A DNA stretch of 64,000 nt from Congeria kusceri. Taxonomy: Eukaryota > Mollusca > Bivalvia > Myida > Dreissenidae. Position numbers and translations under genes: made by a program. The stretch covers positions 21,468,201-21,532,200 of the forward strand of contig CM051028.1 of the NCBI GenBank assembly GCA_027627225.1, in the 5' to 3' direction. Numbering within the stretch: the stretch's first letter is position 1; every line of letters starts with the position of its first letter. Shown here in pieces: positions 13,301 to 25,201 of this stretch. The notes below the pieces were generated by a model, which worked only from the letters and a program-made list of their open reading frames with translations, did not search any database and was not told the origin of the DNA.

Positions 13301-14309
13301 AAAAGATAATAATATAAATTCATAGTGGTAAAAAGGAATAACACATAAGACAAGACAACCTAAACTTACATCGATCGAAAAATAATCGATAAAATTAGTG
13401 TCCGTCTTACACTGCAACATCAAGGGCATCCAACAAGCATAACAACTGAAATATTACAAATAGACATGAAGATAAGAGGATAATATACCTTTATATTTGG
13501 AAGAATGAGTAAGAATACATAAGACTATGCATGCTAATTAATACAAAACTATAACCACAATTTACATACATAGCAGTAAGATCAACATACAGGCATGGTC
13601 TAGCATTTAAAATTCATACACATGAATCTGGAGAAGGCAAGTATTTAAATTAAGACATGCATGTTCATTCGAAGGTAATATAAAATATCAACACAAGCAT
13701 TTGATTATAATTTGACATGGTCATGTTTTGAACTAAAACAAAATCATATATACATAGCAAGCAGGTTTGTTTGTTTGTTATTATGGAAGTCCAATTTACC
13801 TATACAGTACCAGCATTTCTTTTTATTTTACTCATGTAAAATTAGGCGTTTATTATGATCAACAAGAACTTACGTGCATGCTCTTTTGAATGACAGGCAT
13901 TAAGAATGACACTGCAGTCTGCTAAGAGTTTTTAAAACAAAAATATTATCTTTAAATAAAGACAATAACAAAGGAACTTCATAACTCAATAACGGCCGCT
14001 ATCAAGTGACCATATGTCAATTTCACTAAAAGACATATTTTATTATTGTGAGTTTACTGTACCTAGTCAAAGTAAGTGTATATGTCGAGTTGTAGTATGT
14101 ATTGTCATTATGATGGAGAAAATTGTTTCTTTTAAAAATAAGAAAGGCAATTGTATACCTTTATTTGTTCATATTTATTATTTCTTGCTTTTTCAGTATG
14201 TACTTATGCAATAAACATATGAAACATTTGTACCGTATCCGGAAACTGCAGAACATATTTATAATGTGCACATATATTTTAATATTTATCAGTTAAAAGA
14301 GAATGGGTC
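10395..14309. other. Gene-free stretch with one short hairpin
   Basis: No coding frame I trust. There is a C-rich tract at about 12595-12630 and a hairpin with 11-bp arms (CATTTCACTCA) and a 3-base loop at 13223-13247. An open frame at 11164-11454 has no recognisable motif and is probably chance. Confidence 0.45.
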
Positions 14310-16914
14310 CTAATCTTCGATACATTCTCTCAGATCTCTTTGAACGTCATCTGGAAGAAATGCAAACTCATCGCGTGTAAGAATTTTTTCTTCTCTTAAA
14401 CGGCGGTGGTTCTCTCTGATGAATTTTGTTATAAAACTGAGGATTAAATGCGTATGCTGTTTTTATTATTTTAAGTACTTTGGCGCATGGATCACTACTA
14501 CAGACTGAAAAGATAGCTAACGTATCGAGATGATCAGTTAACGTTTTTTCATCATATAAAATGTCTATGATTGACTTTGCATCCTCGTTAAATTGTTCAA
14601 GTCTTTTACATGCCATTGTTGTGATCTTCTTTTCATTCGCCTCAGATATGCAATAATTCTGAAAAGCCGCTTCTCTTTTTTCAAGATTACATTCAGCCAA
14701 CACATTGATGCAAATTTCCACAAGTCTTGCACGATCACAAAGCTCTGCACATTTTTAATATTTACATATAGTTTTGCAACTTGACCTTTTTTTTCTTATG
14801 ACTTCAATTAGGAGATCTTCACATTCTTCTGATAAGTTCAGAAAGTGATATTCAAATGCAAGCGGAAGTAGGGAATACGCATCATCCACTGAAATACGTT
14901 TGTAGCGAACAGTTAACAGAGATTATTCTAACAACTAACAAAACACCCTTCAAACCTAGATAAAATGGCAAAATCGTAACATTGCTGCACATACCACAAT
15001 GCGGTCATGTCTGACTCAACAAAAAAGGGAATATATTTACACGTCACGTATTTACATATTTTACATTTTACTTTTCTTCAAAAAGTATAACCTAACCTTA
15101 ATTTGCAGTTTATTACTAGCGTTTACATAATGTGTGTGTCTGTTCGGATTCATAATCTTTGACGACACAAACTCTGGCCTGCAACATTTTGGTGTATTAC
15201 ACAATTAAGATACGACGAACATTGTATTAAACAAAAAATTAAGGAGACTGAGTCCATAGACAAAGATATGAATGATATATCTATGGATATACGGAATTTT
15301 ATGCTAGTCAATTGTTCCCAGAGTATGTATTAGTCGAGTGGCTTGTGTGATGACGTATCACACGGGAGGCGGAGCCTCGAGTGTGATACCAAATAACGCA
15401 AGCCACAAGACTAATACATACTCTTGGAACAATTGACTAGCGTAATATTCCTTTTATTATATACCACGATAAACTTCAAATGTGCATTAACCTTATTGTA
15501 TTTGATTTAAAACTACAATAATTACTAATCATTGTGGGTATAGATTATATTTGTTATAACTCTATGATGACGTCACTAAAAAAGTAGTCCGGCTAGTATG
15601 GTAATACGGGATCCGAAAAAATAGCGAGTAGCATAATACGGGATTTTGTTTCTGACGACATGTATTTCACCGATTGAAACAGCATGTATGTTGCTAAGAT
15701 TTTAAACAGGTATATAATAAAATTCTATATCTAGGATCGAGACAATTTATGTAACGTTAACTAAAGCGCATACACTAGGCGAATATAAAGTATCGGGATA
15801 GTTACAGACAATACATGTATGGTTGAGGTGCCAGTCTGCCACAGTGAAAACAAATTATTATCTGTTAATACAAGCCATACTACCAACGCCTTTCATTTTA
15901 TAAAAAAAATAATAATTATAAGCGATATGTTTGAGTGTTGTTTACCGCCATGGGAAAAATATTTCAGTTAAGTCTACGAAGTGTGTTTGTACGATCTAAC
16001 ATCGGATATTGTTTCGTAAATACATACAACAAAATAAAGTTAATGAAATTATTCTTCTATTTAAAATAAAATAAAAGTTTAGAACCACTATTGCCTTTCA
16101 TCACACAATTAGCGAGTTTTAATCACAAAATAGTTTTCGGTTGTGCAGACGGGAACTCAAATACATGTTTATATGCTGACTCGGCAGTTGGTTAAGGTTA
16201 CACAACACTAATAAACAATGGATAAGTCGACACTCGGTTTTGATTATTTATTCGATATTGCGCTGTTTTTGCGTCATTTTTCCGCTTGCTTTAAATTTAT
16301 TTGGTCATTTCCATCTACTTATTTTTAAATAAGTGCTAGGAAGTATCGTACATACACACTTTGACGAGCTCATAGGTTGTGAGTTGGTCTTTTGAATATG
16401 AGTGGTGTGCTAGAATTTGAAATCCATGTAAACATGGTATACTTTCATTCATTATTACAAAGGATAACATAACGGTTAACGTAATTAATGATTTTAAATG
16501 ACTATTTGCATTGAGAATCCAATAGTACATTAGTAGTTTTTTACCTGTAACTCGTTTGTGATTCGGGTAAATGCATCGCAAGAACGATACAAATGATTGT
16601 GCCTCTTTGCCTGGTAAACGTATCTGGGTCAATGTCGTCCCATTCAGCTCTTTTTCAAACATTGCCTGAGCAACTGGCGAAGCTATGGATAACACGGCTA
16701 TAATGACAGGGATTCGGATGTCTTCTAGAACTAACGTCACGTCGGCAAGGCCGTTTGACTGACCGAATACGCTGACGTCGATGCCCAATTGGTTTTCGGA
16801 GGAATTAGTCTCCTCAAGTTGAAGTACAAAAAGATGATTAAGCAAATTGCAGGTTATATTGTTCAGTAGATTTCCAGTATATATCGATAAGTATTCACGC
16901 AAAAACTGATGCAT
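14310..16914 (-). pseudogene. BTB/POZ gene copy B, decayed
   Basis: Exon 1 ends at a CAG|GTAAAA donor (last base 16545) and carries a BTB core: GLADVTLVLEDIRIPVI, LPGKEAQSFVSF, CIYPN. Its 5' limit is unclear: a splice acceptor TTGAG at about 16813 or an ATG at 16914 are both possible. Exon 2 starts after TTTCAG at 14888 with DDAYSLLPLAFEYHF and CEDLLIEVI, then reaches CAELCDRARLVEIC, TTMACKRLEQF and a BACK-like helical tail, ending at TAG 14310. Three frame breaks are visible: one in an A8 run near 14797, a compensating one near 14757 (the base frame has a TAA between them), and one near 14435 after FNPQFYN, beyond which the family ending EFAFLPDDVQRDL is in another frame. The intron is about 1.66 kb and holds a foldback element. 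Confidence 0.72.
15293..15451. mobile_element. Foldback MITE in the intron of BTB copy B
   Basis: Two long arms pair: GGAAT(T/A)TTA(T/C)GCTAGTCAATTG on the left and its complement on the right. The match continues through the 'AGTATGTATTAGTC' and 'GGCTTG' segments for about 60 bp, with a centre of about 35 bp. No coding capacity. I could not find a clear target duplication next to the arms. Confidence 0.75.
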
Positions 16915-17863
16915 TATATTTTCATTTGTATTACATTTTGTGATTTCAATTTTGACGTAGTATGAATTGTATTAATGCTGAGGCGGATAATTTAACAGGA
17001 ATCAAGTGCATATAATTCGAATATAACTCAGCAACAAATTAATTAGAGAAAAAACGGACAAGCCATGTAGTCGTTTTGCAACACGAATTTACAATAAATA
17101 GAAATATCAATAAGTATAATTTGCTCGGAAGCATTGATTCTGTGATATACATAAGTGTAACAATCGGTAATCTAATATTTTCACATAAAGCATTACTATT
17201 ATATTCATAAAGGTATAAAAACTAACCTCCTCTATATTGAAGAACTCTAGAACTCTAGAACTATATTGAAGATTGAATATTTTAAGACATCGATGAAATC
17301 TGCATATTATATTACCATACTAGCTGTTTACTTTTATCAATCCGATTTATAAATTTGATGTCACGAATCCACCTGTGTTATGTGTTAACACGGCCGAAAT
17401 AATATTTCACCAAGAAGATACTATCATGTCAAATGTCATTAACTTGATTCGTAAAGATGGCTAAGTGTGATTTGGTTCTTCGTTGGCACATCAAACAAAC
17501 ACCGTTCTGTTCTGTTCACCCTTATGTCAGTTTTGGAGGTCGGACAAAATATACGTTCTGCGCGTAAAACAATGACATATCACTTATCAGTTCGTTCAAC
17601 AATACCACTAATGTTATGAATATTTTCAGCAATGATAAATCTTGCAACTAATTAACGGTATGAAGATTTCACGTTGATAGCCCGATTAAATGATAATTGT
17701 TATACATTGTCCACCAAGTGGTGAAATATATTATGTACTTTTTGTGATTGGTCCAAATAAGTTGGCAATAATGTTGTCACGCACACAGTTTATATGTATG
17801 TTATTATTTAAATGTAACCCGTTCTTTGTGCCAAATCAACTTGAAGAACATACCAAAAGTCCT
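16915..17863. other. Gene-free stretch
   Basis: Upstream flank of BTB copy B. No gene or clear repeat, apart from a short triplicated AGAACTCT word at about 17245-17268. Confidence 0.4.
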
Positions 17864-18213
17864 GGGTCCGTGTTCAAAGAGGATTAACTTTATGATCAAG
17901 ATCAATCTTAGTTGATCTTGATCTTCTAGCTCAAATGAGCAGAATCTCAAAATATTTAAATTTCGAAATAACTTTGTTCTATATATAATAGTCTGATTAA
18001 TTTAGCTTTTGGTTAAATTCTTCTTATGAAATTGCAAATGTACGCTGAGAGGAGTTCACAATTATGTATAATATATGCAGTATATTGACAAACAACTAAA
18101 ACTGATCCAGATTTGTAGTGGACGCCATTGTTGAGCCCTCATCCGGAAATATCTGGCTCAAGTTGATCTTGAACCCGAAAATCAGGCTTTATTTGGTTTG
18201 TCAACACAGGTCC
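17864..18213. mobile_element. Short DNA element with GGTCC(G)TGTT ends
   Basis: The left end GGGTCCGTGTTCAAAGAGG pairs imperfectly with the right end GGTTTGTCAACACAGGTCC. An internal hairpin GATCAAGATCAA / TTGATCTTGATC sits at about 17894-17925. The left end closely resembles the better preserved element at 39557-39832, so I treat the two as one family. No coding capacity; ends are approximate. Confidence 0.5.
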
Positions 18214-18567
18214 TTGTATGTTTAGGACTGGTCAAAGCTTGAACAATGATCGATGTTCGACACTTAATACAGGGTTGAGTATGAGCTAATCCGAATAATA
18301 AAACTAACGTTATGAAAATACATTGACGCGTATATAAATGCGTAAATAACTGTTATCCAACTGTTCATGTCAGTGTCTTGCTATATATATTTACGATATC
18401 ATACTCTTGTGGCAAATTTGCCCATTGATATGTTCTGTAGTTTACGCAGATGTGAATGAACGGTCGTACAAGTATTCAACGGTGCGAGAGTATTCAACTG
18501 AAAACACAGTTCTTGACACAATAAACATGTCAAACTCTTTAACGAATAAAACATTGAATAAATATAT

Positions 18568-18827
18568 GAGGTTTGTCGTGGAAAACCGGACTAAAAGCAT
18601 GTGCGTAAAATGTCGTCCCGGATTAGCCTGCGCAGTCAGCACAGGATTATCCAGGACGGCACTTTCGGCCTACAGTGAATTTATGTTTAGAAGAGACTTC
18701 CTTGAAACAGAAAATACCATTAAAGCGGAAAGTGCCGTCCCAGATTAGCCTGTGCGGACTGCAAAGGCTGATCCGAATCGGCACATTACGCACATGCATT
18801 AAGTCCCGTTTTCCAAAGACGCGCCTC
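18568..18827. mobile_element. Sola-like MITE copy 1 (abundant dreissenid-type repeat)
   Basis: The element starts GAGGTTTGTCGTGGAAAACC and ends as the complement of GAGGCGCGTC. Inside are two oppositely oriented blocks containing GTCGTCCCGGATTAGCCTG and the purine-rich AAAGCGGAAAGTGCCGTCCC. Its ends match those of the transposase-bearing element at 32775-36142. Flanks are ATAT on the left and ATAA on the right, an imperfect 4-bp target duplication. Open frames across it are not genes. Confidence 0.8.
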
Positions 18828-20827
18828 ATAAGATAATTTAAGAATGTAATTATGCAAATCATGAGTTCATGAGTGCCAGGTTAGTTTGTCTGAACTATAA
18901 CTTCTGCTTGAAAAGAGTAAGATTTAATTATAACACTTCTTTTAATAACTATCAGTACACAGTCAGTCAGATGTCAATGATACTAAATAATGTGAAACAA
19001 AATTATGTATAACATTCACATAACGTTTAGTGATTACGAAATACATTGGTTGTCTGTCTCATAAATGGCAGAAGATACCAAAATTAAATAGATCTATAAA
19101 TTGTTTCAGAAGTATATAAAAAAAATTGTACAGTTGTATATTTAGCCCACCAGAACTGTTTTGTACAATTATATTACATAATGGGACTTAAAACAATATT
19201 ATAAATAAATAGGTTGGCACTAAGATATAACATTAGTAGCCACACATGTTTCAGTTTGAGAAAATACCTGTCACATTGAAATATTTTTCCTCAAAAGTCA
19301 GTGTGTTTTTTTCAAGTTTGGAGGAAAGGTGGCGGGGCCCTTCAGATTGGGAATTTTACGGCAAAAGGGGATTTTGTTTTTAGAGAAAAAAACATAATGA
19401 ATATAAAACATTAATGAATTGCTTTCCTTCAAGTGATAAAAGTAACTTAGATTAACTTGGTTTGATGAAAAAGTGCTCGGATTGTTTACGAAAACCCCTA
19501 TCCTAGCCAATTTTTGTCAGATTTTGATCGATTTTTCTTCAAAATGGAGCTTACATTCTGAGGGGAATTTTAATGTTATTATAGGTGGAACATGTATTCT
19601 TTTTAAGCAGGGGAATTTCGGCCCAAATTGACCCTAAACAAAAACCCTGAAAATATACTTCATTTTTAAATATTAAATTTTATTTAGCTGCCGTTGGCTA
19701 TCTGTATTTAGCAACTGTTAAAGGTAACATTCTCAAAATCTTCTGTGTATTTTCAGCCCCACACCCAGGTGAAAGCCATGCAGTATGCCAGCTCACTATT
19801 TGGACTGTTTTAGCACCAGCTGCCATTATGACGTACTTCGTTCTCAAACCAGTTCATTGTGTGAGTGCAGAAGCGACTTAACTGACTAGTCAATAGACAG
19901 TTGTCCAGTATGGTTCACAGAGATGACTCACGCAGAATGTGTGCATCTAATTGCACAGTGATCATGCTGACAATTGCCAAATAAGCGAATTGGTACAAAG
20001 CTGAATATTTGGCTAAACATGTTTCATTACAACATTTTCTCCATTGAAATTTCATAAAAATGGGGTTGATTTCAATACAGGAAGATACATTTAGCTAAGA
20101 AAACATTCAGTAGCTGTGAGCCCAGATTTAAGAATAGATATAGGTTAGTTTTCAATACTCTGTGATTTCTCCTCCACTTGTAAGTTGTACTTTATTTTAG
20201 AAACATTTTATGCAACCATACGTGTGTCAGTGTGTTTGTAAATGAATTGATATATTGATGAATACATCAGATTTTAATATATCTTACTCTTCGTTTTCTT
20301 TCACCACCAAGTTCAATATTGCATGTTTCTGACATTTTGCATTTTGATGATATTGTTGCAGCGCAAAACTGTATGTTCTCCAAAGTCTATAAAAACGTCT
20401 GTTACAAGTTCTCAACTCAAAACATACTCAACCTATTCCCCCATGTGTTGCGCAACTTCTGAGTTATGGTACAGCATACTGCGGCAATTTGCCGTATCTC
20501 TCAACATAAAATTAAAAGGAGCCTTAAAAAATCCTTGTTGTCAATGTCTGGGCTGTTCAAGACGGTTATCCAAATTAACACCATAATCTTGTCATTTATA
20601 TATTAGCCCATTTCCAACGTTTCAACAAAATGTCTTCCGAATGTGTCCAGAACCTTTTGACGAAAGTTGCTAACTGGCAAACGTACAAACCAAAGCCGGC
20701 AAAACTAATCTCCTTAGTGGAGGTAACTAACTTATAATTGCACAAAAGGTTATCTTTAATTATTTTTACTTACATTAATATGTAACAAAACATTATTACT
20801 AATACATATTTCATATTTTATTTCATA
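18828..20827. other. Intergenic stretch downstream of DTD2
   Basis: No gene I can name. A possible last exon on the plus strand begins after TGTATTTTCAG at about 19756 and reads PHTQVKAMQYASSLFGLF then a stop; it is short and unidentified. Another splice-like site (ATATTGTTGCAG, about 20361) is followed by a short open frame with no recognised domain. Pieces near 19290-19660 look like eroded repeat. Confidence 0.3.
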
Positions 20828-22746
20828 TCAAAATTCTAAATAATGTGTATATGGACCATTTGCTTCCATTGAAAACACCTGTCTATTTCCATACGTCCCA
20901 TATCTTACAACAGTATTTTTATCACACTTTGCACTGGAATCTTGCACCATTCTTTCCAAAAGTTCCACAAATTGAGTATACAGTTTCAAACCCTCGTCTT
21001 TTCCAATGTTCCGGTGATACTGCATGACTTTACCCTTGAGATTGCCACCTAGGGAAGCCTGGGGTATAACCAACACATCGCCGGGCAGATCCAGTATGGA
21101 GACTAGGTGTCCACTGTCGGATTCACTGAGTCGGGCATTAATGACTGAACTTACTGAAATTGAAAGCCTTTGTAATGAATCAAATGCCTGTATTCAATGA
21201 TAAGCACAATGGTCTTGCTGAAATGCAACACTTGTAATGAAATAAATGCCTGTATTCAATGATGAGCACAATGGTCTTGCTGAAAAGGAACACTTGTAAT
21301 GAAGCAAATGCCTGTATTTAGTGATAAGCACAATGGTCTTCTTTAAATGGAACACTTGTAATGAAATAAATGCCTGTATTCTATGATAAGCAGAATGGTC
21401 TTGCTGAAATGGAACATTGTAATGAATGAAATGCCTGTATTTAGTGATAGGCACAATGGTCTTCCTGAAATGGAACACTTGTAATGAAGTCAATGTTTGA
21501 ACAAAATTAAAGCTTGTTGACAATATTTATGGAGTTTATGTTCTATGAAAATCATTATTTCAATAATTATAATTTAATAATCGTTTAACTCTTAATTTAT
21601 CAAAACTGATTTAAAAATTGGAGAGACAAAATTATGGATGTAAAATTTTAAGATTTTTTTCATATTTCAACCATATTTATGAGAAAATATACAATTATAT
21701 ATTGATGCTATGTTATAAGATTTTGTATGTGATTACCCATTTTGCTGATTATTTCATCAGTGGCACCTTTCAGGAAGCACACATAGACTACCATTCCATG
21801 GCCAATCTGCAATGTTAGATTGTATAATAATATATGAATATACACATACATTTGCATGTGTGACAAGAGAATTTTTGTCCTTACTATAATGCATGTATAG
21901 ACAACCCAGGTCAAATGTGCAGTAAATTGGGAGGGGGGATGTGATATACTCACAGAACAAGAAGATGAAGTACTGTAATCCAGTAACAGAAAGGGGTGTT
22001 GCTAAAAAGAGCAGTGAAGTGAAAACGCTCTTGATAATATGACATAAGTAAACAAAATTATACACACACTTTTTATTTACATTTTTCTTTACAATTTTAA
22101 CATGATTTGCACACGTAACTGCATATTATGTAAAATCAACAATAATTTACTATAGATCTTTAAAGCTTACGTAAGCAACGGGGCCGTGATCAGGGGTCAT
22201 TATTTAGCACAGCAAAGCACTCTGCCATTTTGCCCTATACCTACAAGTATAATACTGATTATAGCAGTCACCCATCCAGGCATTCCAAAGATGACATTGC
22301 TTAACTTCACAACACAGTCAGTACACTTTAGTTTAAACCAATTTTTTTTAGCTCGATTGCATCGAAAGCCTAAGGCTTATAGAGACACTCTAAAGTCCGT
22401 TTCCTGGGTAGAGCCAGTACCTGGTGTGTTTGGAGGAGATCTTGAAAACGCTTCCAGACTGGGGATCGAACCAGGGTCCTCCTAATCGCTAGGCGGACAC
22501 CATATCCACGCCACCGCGACCTGCGACCAATACACTTTGACTGCATCACTAAAAAGCTAGCCTCACAGAAAGGCCATTAGAAGTTACTATATTCACTAGG
22601 ACAGAAGGTAACAGATAGCTAACAACCTGAACATATTCTGCTTCCTTTTCCTCAGAGGCTGGTTGAACCATGAGTTTAGCAGACATACACTGCTGCATCA
22701 CTACCCTTGCCTGCAGAACGGGTGCACTGGTCCCATCTGAAGCCAT
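20828..22746 (-). CDS. DTD2: D-aminoacyl-tRNA deacylase 2 (animal-specific tRNA deacylase, ATD)
   Basis: Three exons: 22746-22627, 21806-21737 and 21153-20828. They join in frame (phases 0 and 1) to 171 residues, against 168 in human. The family removes wrongly attached amino acids from tRNA in the cytosol; the animal paralogue is known for clearing L-Ala from tRNA-Thr. The sequence shows VYVCFLKGA in exon 2. Exon 3 has SILDLPGD, the PQASLGG motif that replaces the SQFTL motif of DTD1, GKVMQYHRN, YGTYGNRQV and the terminal NGPYTHYLEF, whose Gly-Pro lines the active site. The start is the ATG giving MASDGTSAPV, at the expected distance from the core. Acceptors are TTGCAG and TTTCAG; the exon 1 donor is the weak CAG|GTTGTT. 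Intron 1 carries a SINE in the same orientation, and intron 2 a 62-bp tandem repeat. Confidence 0.93.
21169..21490. repeat. 62-bp tandem repeat in DTD2 intron 2
   Basis: About five copies of a unit of roughly 62 bp, each containing TTGTAATGAA, AAATGCCTGTATT and AATGGTCTT, plus a partial sixth. The array begins only about 15 bp upstream of the exon 3 acceptor. Open frames through the array are artefacts. Confidence 0.9.
22342..22529 (-). repeat. tRNA-derived SINE, full length
   Basis: Read on the minus strand, a tRNA-like head contains an A-box-like TGGCGTGGATATGG (22513-22500) and a B box GGTTCGATCCC (22472-22462), followed by a body with CTACCCAGGAAACGGACT and a tail ending in an A run. The head is a pol III promoter, not a working tRNA. 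TACACTTT occurs on both sides and may be the target duplication, although it is not flush with the A-tail. Related pieces lie at 1-113 and 30499-30545. Confidence 0.85.
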
Positions 22747-24978
22747 TACAACTTCACTAAGTTCTCAAATCTGAATATAAAATGCTTCTGTCTATGATGA
22801 TTTGTGTTAGCATTCGATTAGTGTCTGACAGTGAGAGTTGGTCAGTTTTCCTTTACATTTCCATGTTTCTATACTTACTGTTTATGTGTGAATTCTGCCT
22901 GTAAAACAGAACTCTGTATTTGTTCATTATGAATTGATGATCAATTACCTAGACATATTGTATGAAATAAAACTTTGTAACAGCTGAAACCGTTGATTTA
23001 TTCCTACAAAGCTATGCTATTGATTCACCTATCAATATTTTCAATATTATACTACCGGTGGGCAATCCCAGGGGAATTCGACTAACTGTAGTTTTGGGGA
23101 TCTAATTCCCCACCCTAGAGCCAAGCATTTTTGTCTAAATCCCCTCAATGGGGGATGCTTAATTGGTGTATCAAATGGCCTGTGGGCCAATATTACCGGG
23201 ATCTTAACGTATATTTTTCGGGACCCCGAATCATTCGTCATTTAAACTAAAGTCCCGTATATGTTAGCCACCCCCCCCCCCCCCGGGAAAATATTGATAA
23301 TTGCATGACTATCACAGTATCAATCCCTTTTTGTTAATAATTCAAGAGGATATGATCCAGCTAGTTGTACGATTTCTGCATTGAATTTGAAAACTGCACA
23401 TTAATAATTTGAAAGTATTGGTGAGATTTGTATTTCCAATTTCAGGTAATATGTATAAGGCAGCATTCCCATATAAATTAATGCTAAAAATGAACAACTG
23501 CGTGCAAAAGTAGACAAAATCTGAGAACTAAATGTATATCAAATTTGTATATTAACATCCAAACATGGAAACACTATTATTAAATGTGGTCTATAACTCC
23601 AAAACAGGCTAACTGGGGAATAATTTCATAACCAAATGTATTGTTAGAATAAAATAATTTTGATTGGTTTAAAGTTCTTATTTTTCTCATTTTAATTTTT
23701 TAAGTTTTAAAATATATAATAATACGCCTGCAAAATATGGTTGCTCCGACATTTTTAATAACACTGGGCTTATTTAAAGAGTAGAATTATGTCTATTTAT
23801 GATTAAGTTAAGCAGAAACCTATGCTATCTTCAACATTTTGTAACATTTTAACACATCATTCAGTTTGTTGTGTAAAATATTATTTATATACTACTTATG
23901 TTTAACTATTAGAGAATTGTATTTGATCGAAACACGCAAACTCCGTAACACTTAACACTACTGAACAGATAAAAATGCCATGTTTGTTGTACACGTACCT
24001 TCTTGTTTACACGTGAGAAAATGACAATGATGTATCTAGGGGCGGTAATTGAATCCCCTTACAATATTTACAGCTGTCTCCATACAGAGTTGTCGTTCAT
24101 GTAAGACTGAAGCTTAAATAGAAATAATGTATTTACAGAGATCTGATTATTGATAGATATTGGGTATGTATCGATGCATTTGCTCTAGAATGTAATTTAA
24201 AATGAATCCATTGATTGTATTGAATGCAAAATAAATACTTAAGTAGTACACTAATCGATATAATTATATTGATCTATTTAAATATATATATAGGGCATAG
24301 TTAGCCTGGTATGTGCATGAAGTTTTCATGACGAGTTCAACTGTTCAGTCGAAAATGATTCTTATTAAGCATAGGCGGGTGTAGAGGGGGGGGTTGGCGG
24401 CGCACGCCCCCCCCCCCCCCTCTGATATTTATCAAGATTCTATTTGTTAAACAGAACAATAACTTTAAAATGTGCATTTTGTTACTAATGGCGTGTGCTT
24501 CAATCAATTTATTGCAGTTATCAAACCCTTTTTGTGCTATTCTCCTTAAATTGTTCCATTTTTGATTATATTGCATAATTTCAATATATGTATCCTAAAA
24601 TTTAACAGACCAATAGCAGTTTGTTGATTGTTTCCGCCCCTTTAATCCCAAATCCGGCCCCTCTAACTCAAAATCATGTAACAGTGCACAACATCATAAA
24701 AATCCATTTTTTAGTACATAAAAATTAAATCCTTGCCGAGTCTTGAACGTTCAGATTATATACTATCATATTCCGTGAGGCGAAGATTTAAACTTACAGA
24801 GGCTATCCTTGTCAACAGGAAAGGTTTAAAACAGCTTAGGTACAACCAACTGGTTTGGTCTTAGATCTGATACGAAACAGTTTGCTGACACCTTACTCAA
24901 AGAAAAACCACTCTGATCCAGAATCTGATTGGCTTCGTTTGGAATAATTCACTGAGCTAGTCTTGTCTAACTCATACC
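22747..24978. other. Gene-free stretch upstream of DTD2
   Basis: No gene found. Poly-C tracts lie at about 23268-23284 and 24401-24420, the second inside a GC-rich patch that looks like the edge of an old repeat. The DTD2 promoter should be near 22750-23000, but I see no recognisable element. Confidence 0.4.
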
Positions 24979-25195
24979 CAGGGCTTTTTTCCTTTCTATT
25001 GTAGGGACCGTTATAAGACGTCATCCCTTCAGAAAAGTTCTTTCACAACATGCAGTTTTCCCCTAAAGTTGATCTTACCCTAGGCTTTTTCATTCCCCTG
25101 CTATGAAAAGTTTTTCCAAAAATTTGAAAAATAACGCTATTTTCCTCCAAAATGAGGGCAAAGGGCCCCATCACCAAGAGGGGAAAAAAGCCCTG
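24979..25195. mobile_element. hAT-like MITE
   Basis: The ends are perfect inverted repeats for at least 14 bp (CAGGGCTTTTTTCC). CATACC flanks both sides (24973-24978 and 25196-25201). A CAGGG terminus is common in hAT elements; their target duplication is usually 8 bp, so the 6-bp match leaves the class uncertain. No coding capacity. Confidence 0.7.
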
Positions 25196-25201
25196 CATAC
25201 C

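Noticed and set aside
18407..18748. 113-residue open frame on the plus strand
   Set aside because: Half of it is the Sola-like MITE; no domain.
21194..21523. 109-residue open frame on the minus strand
   Set aside because: Repeating peptide produced by the 62-bp tandem repeat in DTD2 intron 2.
22450..22529. tRNA gene
   Set aside because: A and B boxes are present but the cloverleaf does not close properly and the sequence continues into a SINE body.
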